Positions 14,282 through 17,770 of a stretch of 17,770 nt of DNA are shown here, one piece after another (position 1 is the stretch's first letter; each line of letters starts with the position of its first letter). This stretch comes from AV133 sp035567015. GTDB lineage: Bacteria; Verrucomicrobiota; Verrucomicrobiia; Chthoniobacterales; UBA10450. The notes under the pieces were generated by a model that was not told the DNA's origin, ran no database searches, and worked only from the letters and a program-made list of their open reading frames with translations. The stretch lies in the NCBI GenBank assembly GCA_035567015.1, contig DATMPQ010000249.1, positions 1-17,770 of the forward strand, in the 5' to 3' direction. Made by a program: the position numbers and the translations under genes.

Positions 14282-14838
14282 TGACCTAGTTTCGATCTTT
14301 CGGAAAGACGTGGACGCGTCATGCGCTCGCGTAGGCCGCCCTCCCTCAAGAAAGCTTTTTCGAGTTGCCTCAGTTGCTGGTCGAGCAGGTAATTGGTTTG
14401 ATGAATGAGGCAAATTAGAATGTTCGCCACCACTGCGGGTGGTCGCGTTTCGATGTAGGTTTTATAGGTCTCATACGACGAGTCCTTATGATTTCCTAAG
14501 CCTCTAACGAAACGCGCTTCACGGCTGTTCTTATCCCAAAGCGGCAATCCGCGCACGCGTAGAAAATCGCGATAATCTTCCAACAATTCTTCCAAACTAG
14601 CGCGGGCGACGTTCATTAGTTTGATTTCGATTTCCTTGGATGTTCCCGAGGCCTGGCTTCCTTCGATAATGTTTTGTTTGCCGGAACGCGCGGCCTGCAC
14701 CATTTGCTCACGCGTGCGGTCGCGCTTGTCGAGAAATCGCTCGCAAAAGCGGACTATGCCATCATAGACAATTCTTGCTTTGCGAAAAGAGAGAAGGTTC
14801 TCGTAACCGCCGTGAGGCGGAATAAACTTCTCGGGCAT
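14278..14838 (-). CDS. Four-helix-bundle suffix-domain protein
   Basis: The 186-aa product opens MPEKFIPPHGGYENLLSFRK and continues with RTREQMVQAARSGKQNIIEG, EIKLMNVARASLEELLEDY and LPLWD. These are the hallmarks of the four-helix-bundle suffix family (TIGR04258, related to the proteins encoded in 23S rRNA intervening sequences). Its molecular role is unknown. The middle contains a triplet-periodic stretch, SSYETYKTYIETR, then a C-terminal helical pair (VANILICLIHQTNYLLDQQL). The ATG at 14838 gives the typical family start; the frame stays open to a TTG at 14925, but that stretch encodes only repeat-like residues. It lies antisense between sucB and lpdA, and its stop overlaps the sucB stop, suggesting later insertion into a sucABlpd operon. 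Confidence 0.85.
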   Translation of the reverse strand: MPEKFIPPHGGYENLLSFRKARIVYDGIVRFCERFLDKRDRTREQMVQAARSGKQNIIEGSQASGTSKEIEIKLMNVARASLEELLEDYRDFLRVRGLPLWDKNSREARFVRGLGNHKDSSYETYKTYIETRPPAVVANILICLIHQTNYLLDQQLRQLEKAFLREGGLRERMTRPRLSERSKLGH

Positions 14839-14847
14839 AGCGAGTAA

Positions 14848-14882
14848 TTTATGAGTCGAATGAGACTTATACGACTCATAAA
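14848..14882. repeat. 9-nt-phased degenerate repeat forming an 11-bp inverted repeat
   Basis: TTTATGAGTCG (14848-14858) and CGACTCATAAA (14872-14882) are perfect inverted copies with a 13-nt spacer. The same stretch reads as 9-nt units ATGAGTCGA, ATGAGACTT, ATACGACTC and ATAAAAACG, starting at 14851, 14860, 14869 and 14878. It lies in the divergent gap between the four-helix suffix gene and lpdA, so an operator role is an alternative. Confidence 0.7.
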
Positions 14883-14924
14883 AACGTTTGGCGTAAACTA
14901 GCTTTTCGGCGATTGCTGCTAACA

Positions 14925-16331
14925 ATGGAGAAATTTGACATTGTTATCATCGGTTCGGGGCCAGGCGGCTACGTTGCCGCGATCCGGGCCGGCCAGCTCG
15001 GATTGAAGACGGCCATTGTCGAAAAAGACAAAGATCTTGGGGGCACCTGTCTCAACATTGGCTGCATCCCGAGCAAGGCGCTGCTCACTTCGAGCGATCA
15101 TTTCGTGTTCGCAAAAAAGGAAGCCGGGAAGCACGGCATTATCATCGAAAACGCTAGTGTCGATCTTGCGAAGATGCAGCAGCGCAAAGACAAGGTCGTA
15201 AGAACGATGAACAGCGGTGTCCGCGCGCTCATGAAAACGAACAAAGTGACAACGTTCGAGGGATTCGGGACAATTACCGCTCCTGGAAAAGTTTCGGTCA
15301 AGTCATCCAAAGGCGAGCAGCAGGAGATCGAGACGAAGAATATCGTTATTGCCACCGGCAGCGCGCCGATCGAGCTGCCATTCGCGAAGTTTGACGGCAC
15401 GACAATCGTCAGCAGCACTGAAGCGCTCACTTTTGCGGAAGCGCCGCCCAGATTTCTGGTCGTCGGCGCCGGCGCAATCGGTCTCGAGCTCGGATCAGTT
15501 TGGGCCCGGCTTGGATCGGAAGTAACAATTCTCGAATTTCTGCCGCGCATCGCCGTCGGCTTCGACCTGGAGCTGTCGAACATGCTCCAACGCTCGCTCA
15601 CCGGACAGGGGATCACGTTTCATCTCGAAACCAAAGTGAGCGCGGTCAAGATTGAGAATGGCCGCGTGACGGCGACCGCGACCAAAGGGAAAGAAGAACT
15701 GAAGTTCGATGCGGATAAAGTTCTTGTTTCGATCGGGCGCCGTCCGTTTTCCGAAGGCCTCGGCGCGGAAAAAGTTGGGGTAGAGTTCGACGAAAAGAAA
15801 AGGATCAAAGTGGACAAACATTTCCGCACAAACGTGGAAGGGATCTATGCGATCGGCGACGTGATTGCGGGGCCGATGCTGGCGCACAAAGCGTCAGACG
15901 AAGGCATCGCGTGCGTAGAGACGATTGCCGGGAAATCCGGGCACGTGAATTACGACGCTATTGCCGGAATCATATACACGAATCCGGAGCTCGCGGGCGT
16001 CGGGCTAACTGAAGAACAGGCGAAAGAAAAGGGGATCGACTATCGCGTGGGCAAATTTCCGTTTCGCGCTACCGGCCGCGCGGTGGCGAACGAAGATCTC
16101 GAGGGAATAGTTAAGTTCATCGCCGACGCGAAGACGGACCGGATTCTCGGCGCACATATTTTGCAACACTCGGCCTCCGAGCTAATCGCCGAAGCCGTTT
16201 CGGTGATTGAATTTGGTGGCAGCTCGGAAGATCTCGGCCGGACCACTCATTCGCACCCGACCCTGAGCGAAGCGGTCAAAGAAGCCGCGCTCGCGGTTGA
16301 AAAACGCGCTCTGCATATCATGAATCGCTGA
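14925..16331 (+). CDS. lpdA: Dihydrolipoyl dehydrogenase (E3)
   Basis: E3 reoxidises the dihydrolipoyl arm of the 2-oxoglutarate (and probably other) dehydrogenase complexes, passing electrons through FAD to NAD+. The 468-aa protein starts with the FAD-binding GSGPGGYVAAIRAGQLG. Next is the redox disulfide GGTCLNIGCIPSK (Cys42, Cys47), then the NAD-binding GAGAIGLELGSVWARLG (about 176-192), the second FAD motif IYAIGDVIAGPMLAHKA, and the dimer-interface His444-Glu449 pair in HSHPTLSEA. All key residues are present and the length is typical. The ATG at 14925 gives the canonical start MEKFDIVIIG; a TTG at 14913 is less likely. It is separated from sucB by an antisense gene, so it may have its own promoter. 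Confidence 0.97.
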   Translation: MEKFDIVIIGSGPGGYVAAIRAGQLGLKTAIVEKDKDLGGTCLNIGCIPSKALLTSSDHFVFAKKEAGKHGIIIENASVDLAKMQQRKDKVVRTMNSGVRALMKTNKVTTFEGFGTITAPGKVSVKSSKGEQQEIETKNIVIATGSAPIELPFAKFDGTTIVSSTEALTFAEAPPRFLVVGAGAIGLELGSVWARLGSEVTILEFLPRIAVGFDLELSNMLQRSLTGQGITFHLETKVSAVKIENGRVTATATKGKEELKFDADKVLVSIGRRPFSEGLGAEKVGVEFDEKKRIKVDKHFRTNVEGIYAIGDVIAGPMLAHKASDEGIACVETIAGKSGHVNYDAIAGIIYTNPELAGVGLTEEQAKEKGIDYRVGKFPFRATGRAVANEDLEGIVKFIADAKTDRILGAHILQHSASELIAEAVSVIEFGGSSEDLGRTTHSHPTLSEAVKEAALAVEKRALHIMNR

Positions 16332-16338
16332 GGCCACT

Positions 16339-16475
16339 GAGGTGGATCGAGCAGTCCCGTGCTCGATGTTAAATCAAGTCGGCGTAGCCGCGCTTATTCT
16401 GCGCGACGTATTCAATCGAGTTTGCGGCTGCGCCGTTTGTATTAGCATCGCCCGACGGAGCGGTCGATCCACCTC
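16339..16475. repeat. 137-bp palindromic element between lpdA and the MFS gene
   Basis: The ends GAGGTGGATCGA (16339-16350) and TCGATCCACCTC (16464-16475) are 12-bp perfect inverted repeats. The arms keep pairing imperfectly inwards, for example GGCGTAGCCGC (16381-16391) against GCGGCTGCGCC (16424-16434). A sub-hairpin, ATCGAGCA-GTCCCG-TGCTCGAT, lies at 16346-16367. It shares ordered boxes with 9950-10039. It fills the gap between two convergent genes and could act as a bidirectional transcription end. Confidence 0.9.
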
Positions 16476-16489
16476 GCGTCGGCGGTTAT

Positions 16490-17758
16490 TCACCGTGCAT
16501 TTGCACTTTCGCGTCGTCGAATCACTAATAGCGTCACGAGCCCGGCCACGGCGCAAACGATTGCGCCGAATGCGAGCGCGAAAGGCGTGCCTAACCAGTG
16601 CGCAAGGGCCCCTGCTTCTAGGCTGCCCAGCGGAATCATCGCGCCGAAAACGAGCGACCACACTCCCATGACTCGCCCTCGCATTTCATCCGGTACGATG
16701 GTTTGCAGTGCGGTGTTCGAGGTTGAGAAAAACAGCAGCATGCCAAACCCCACCAGGGTGAGAAAGATCAGCGCAACATAGAAATTCCGCGTCAGCGCAA
16801 ACGCGAGAAGTGCGATAGAAAATAACCAGACTCCGCCGAGCGCGAGTTTTCGTGGCGTGAACAGATGTCCATAGGTCGCCACAACGAGCGCGCCGATAAA
16901 AGCCCCGGCTCCGCTGGCCGACATTAACACGCCGTAGCCGTTCGCACCGCGGCCCAGCACGTCGCGCGCGAACGCCGGCATCAGCACTGCGTACGACCAG
17001 CCGAAGACGCCCACGCTGAGAAATAGCAGCAGAATCGTGCGCACGCGTTGATGTTTCATCGAATAAACAATCCCATTCCACGCATGCTCGGTCGCGGAGA
17101 CGATGTGTGCCGGGCGCTCGAACGCCGGCAAACGCATCATCAGCAAACCGGCGATCACCGCAACAAAGGTCACACCGTTCAGGAAAAAACACATCGCAAC
17201 GCCGACCGCGCCAATCATCAAGCCGGCTATCGACGGGCCGATAACGCGAGCACCGTTCACGATCGAGCTGTTGAGCGAAATCGCGTTGAGCAAATCTTCG
17301 CGGCTCGCCATTTCGACGGTGAACGCCTGACGCGCGGGCATATCGAAGCCCATCGCCACGCCATTAAGCGCAGCGATAAGGATAATGAACAATGGGGTGG
17401 CAAACCCGGCCCAGGCGCCGGCTGCGAGCAGAAACGCGCAAATCATTTGCGCGGTCTGCGTCACGATAATGATCGACCGTTTCGGGTAGCGATCGGCCAG
17501 CGATCCACCCCAGATTGAGAAGAGCATCATCGGCGCGGAGCCAACAGCGGCGACGGCACCGAGCAACAATTTCGAATTCGTGATCTGATAGACGAACCAG
17601 CTCATCGCTGTTTGTTGCATCCAAGTGCCAATGAGCGAGACGAGCTGACCCCAAAAAAAGAGGCGATAATTTCGATGCCGCAGGGCGCGGAACGTGTGAC
17701 GCCAGGTGATTCCGCCCACCGGCAGGCGACGCGGCCGGCCGCTGATATCTTCCGGCAC
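16490..17758 (-). CDS. Major facilitator superfamily exporter (MFS_3/EntS-like), start uncertain
   Basis: The 422-aa inner-membrane protein has twelve or so hydrophobic segments. It opens FRALRHRNYRLFFWGQLVSLIGTWMQQTAMSWFVYQIT, the typical first helix of the MFS_3 (PF05977, EntS-like) group. The loop-2/3 motif GGSLADRYPKRSII matches the MFS motif A (G.laDr.gkr), and DMPARQAF follows helix 4. These are proton-driven drug or siderophore exporters; the substrate cannot be read here. The GTG at 17758 is the first start seen, but the frame stays open to the window edge (ETAR upstream), so the true start may lie outside. The C-terminus is basic (RRRESANAR), and the stop is 15 nt from the palindromic element. 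Confidence 0.9.
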   Translation of the reverse strand: MPEDISGRPRRLPVGGITWRHTFRALRHRNYRLFFWGQLVSLIGTWMQQTAMSWFVYQITNSKLLLGAVAAVGSAPMMLFSIWGGSLADRYPKRSIIIVTQTAQMICAFLLAAGAWAGFATPLFIILIAALNGVAMGFDMPARQAFTVEMASREDLLNAISLNSSIVNGARVIGPSIAGLMIGAVGVAMCFFLNGVTFVAVIAGLLMMRLPAFERPAHIVSATEHAWNGIVYSMKHQRVRTILLLFLSVGVFGWSYAVLMPAFARDVLGRGANGYGVLMSASGAGAFIGALVVATYGHLFTPRKLALGGVWLFSIALLAFALTRNFYVALIFLTLVGFGMLLFFSTSNTALQTIVPDEMRGRVMGVWSLVFGAMIPLGSLEAGALAHWLGTPFALAFGAIVCAVAGLVTLLVIRRRESANAR

Positions 17759-17770
17759 GCGTGCTGTTTC

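Noticed and set aside
14839..14925. Longer start for the four-helix suffix gene at TTG 14925
   Set aside because: The added 29 residues are repeat-like and the product from ATG 14838 begins with the family's MPEKFIPPHGGYENL pattern.
16342..16671. 109-aa plus-strand open frame over the palindromic element and the MFS 3' end
   Set aside because: It runs through a dispersed repeat and then antisense to the MFS gene; the sequence is better explained by the palindrome.

Overview
The window reads as a chromosomal stretch from a soil-type verrucomicrobium (Chthoniobacterales-like is my best guess). That is inference from gene content: an LptE-type lipoprotein (so a diderm), a UbiE/MenG quinone methyltransferase, a GldG + DUF4340 ABC-export cluster, a four-helix-bundle suffix protein, and many short palindromic intergenic repeats in a moderately GC-rich background with weak Shine-Dalgarno sites. 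Nothing points to a phage, plasmid, CRISPR locus or classic insertion sequence.

Layout. (1) Positions 1-1427, plus strand: the tail of an unseen gene, an lptE-like lipoprotein gene overlapping it by 4 nt, and a kinesin-light-chain-type TPR gene. (2) 1428-2111: tRNA-Leu(CAG), directly followed by three 17-bp tandem repeats, then a minus-strand gene for a small Arg/Ala-rich basic protein with a duplicated motif. (3) 2112-2834: ubiE/menG, convergent with the next block. (4) 9895-2906, minus strand, six genes in transcription order: nucleotidyltransferase-like protein, HtrA-type periplasmic protease, ABC ATPase, ABC-2 permease, GldG-like protein, DUF4340 protein. Most spacings are 2-60 nt; the exception is a 119-bp palindromic element between ATPase and permease. 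The last four genes probably form one envelope ABC complex: ATPase, permease and two membrane-anchored periplasmic subunits. (5) 10110-16331, plus strand: sucA, sucB and lpdA, the E1, E2 and E3 of the 2-oxoglutarate dehydrogenase complex, interrupted by an antisense four-helix-bundle suffix gene between sucB and lpdA. (6) 16490 to the right edge, minus strand: an MFS exporter whose start may lie outside the window. No gene-free stretch exceeds 300 bases.

The most interesting signal is the population of small palindromic repeats. Two related elements (81 and 69 bp, both bounded by CTGTAG...CTACAG) lie inside sucB, in frame and in the same codon phase. One is in each flexible linker of the E2 protein, so they are translated without touching a folded domain. 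A similar element lies between sucA and sucB. A second family occurs twice (9950-10039 and 16339-16475), with a stem-loop whose stem covaries around a conserved GTCCC loop. A third type sits inside the ABC cluster at 7052-7170. A 9-nt-phased degenerate repeat lies beside the four-helix suffix gene and reappears inside it. All calls come from reading the sequence; no database search was run.
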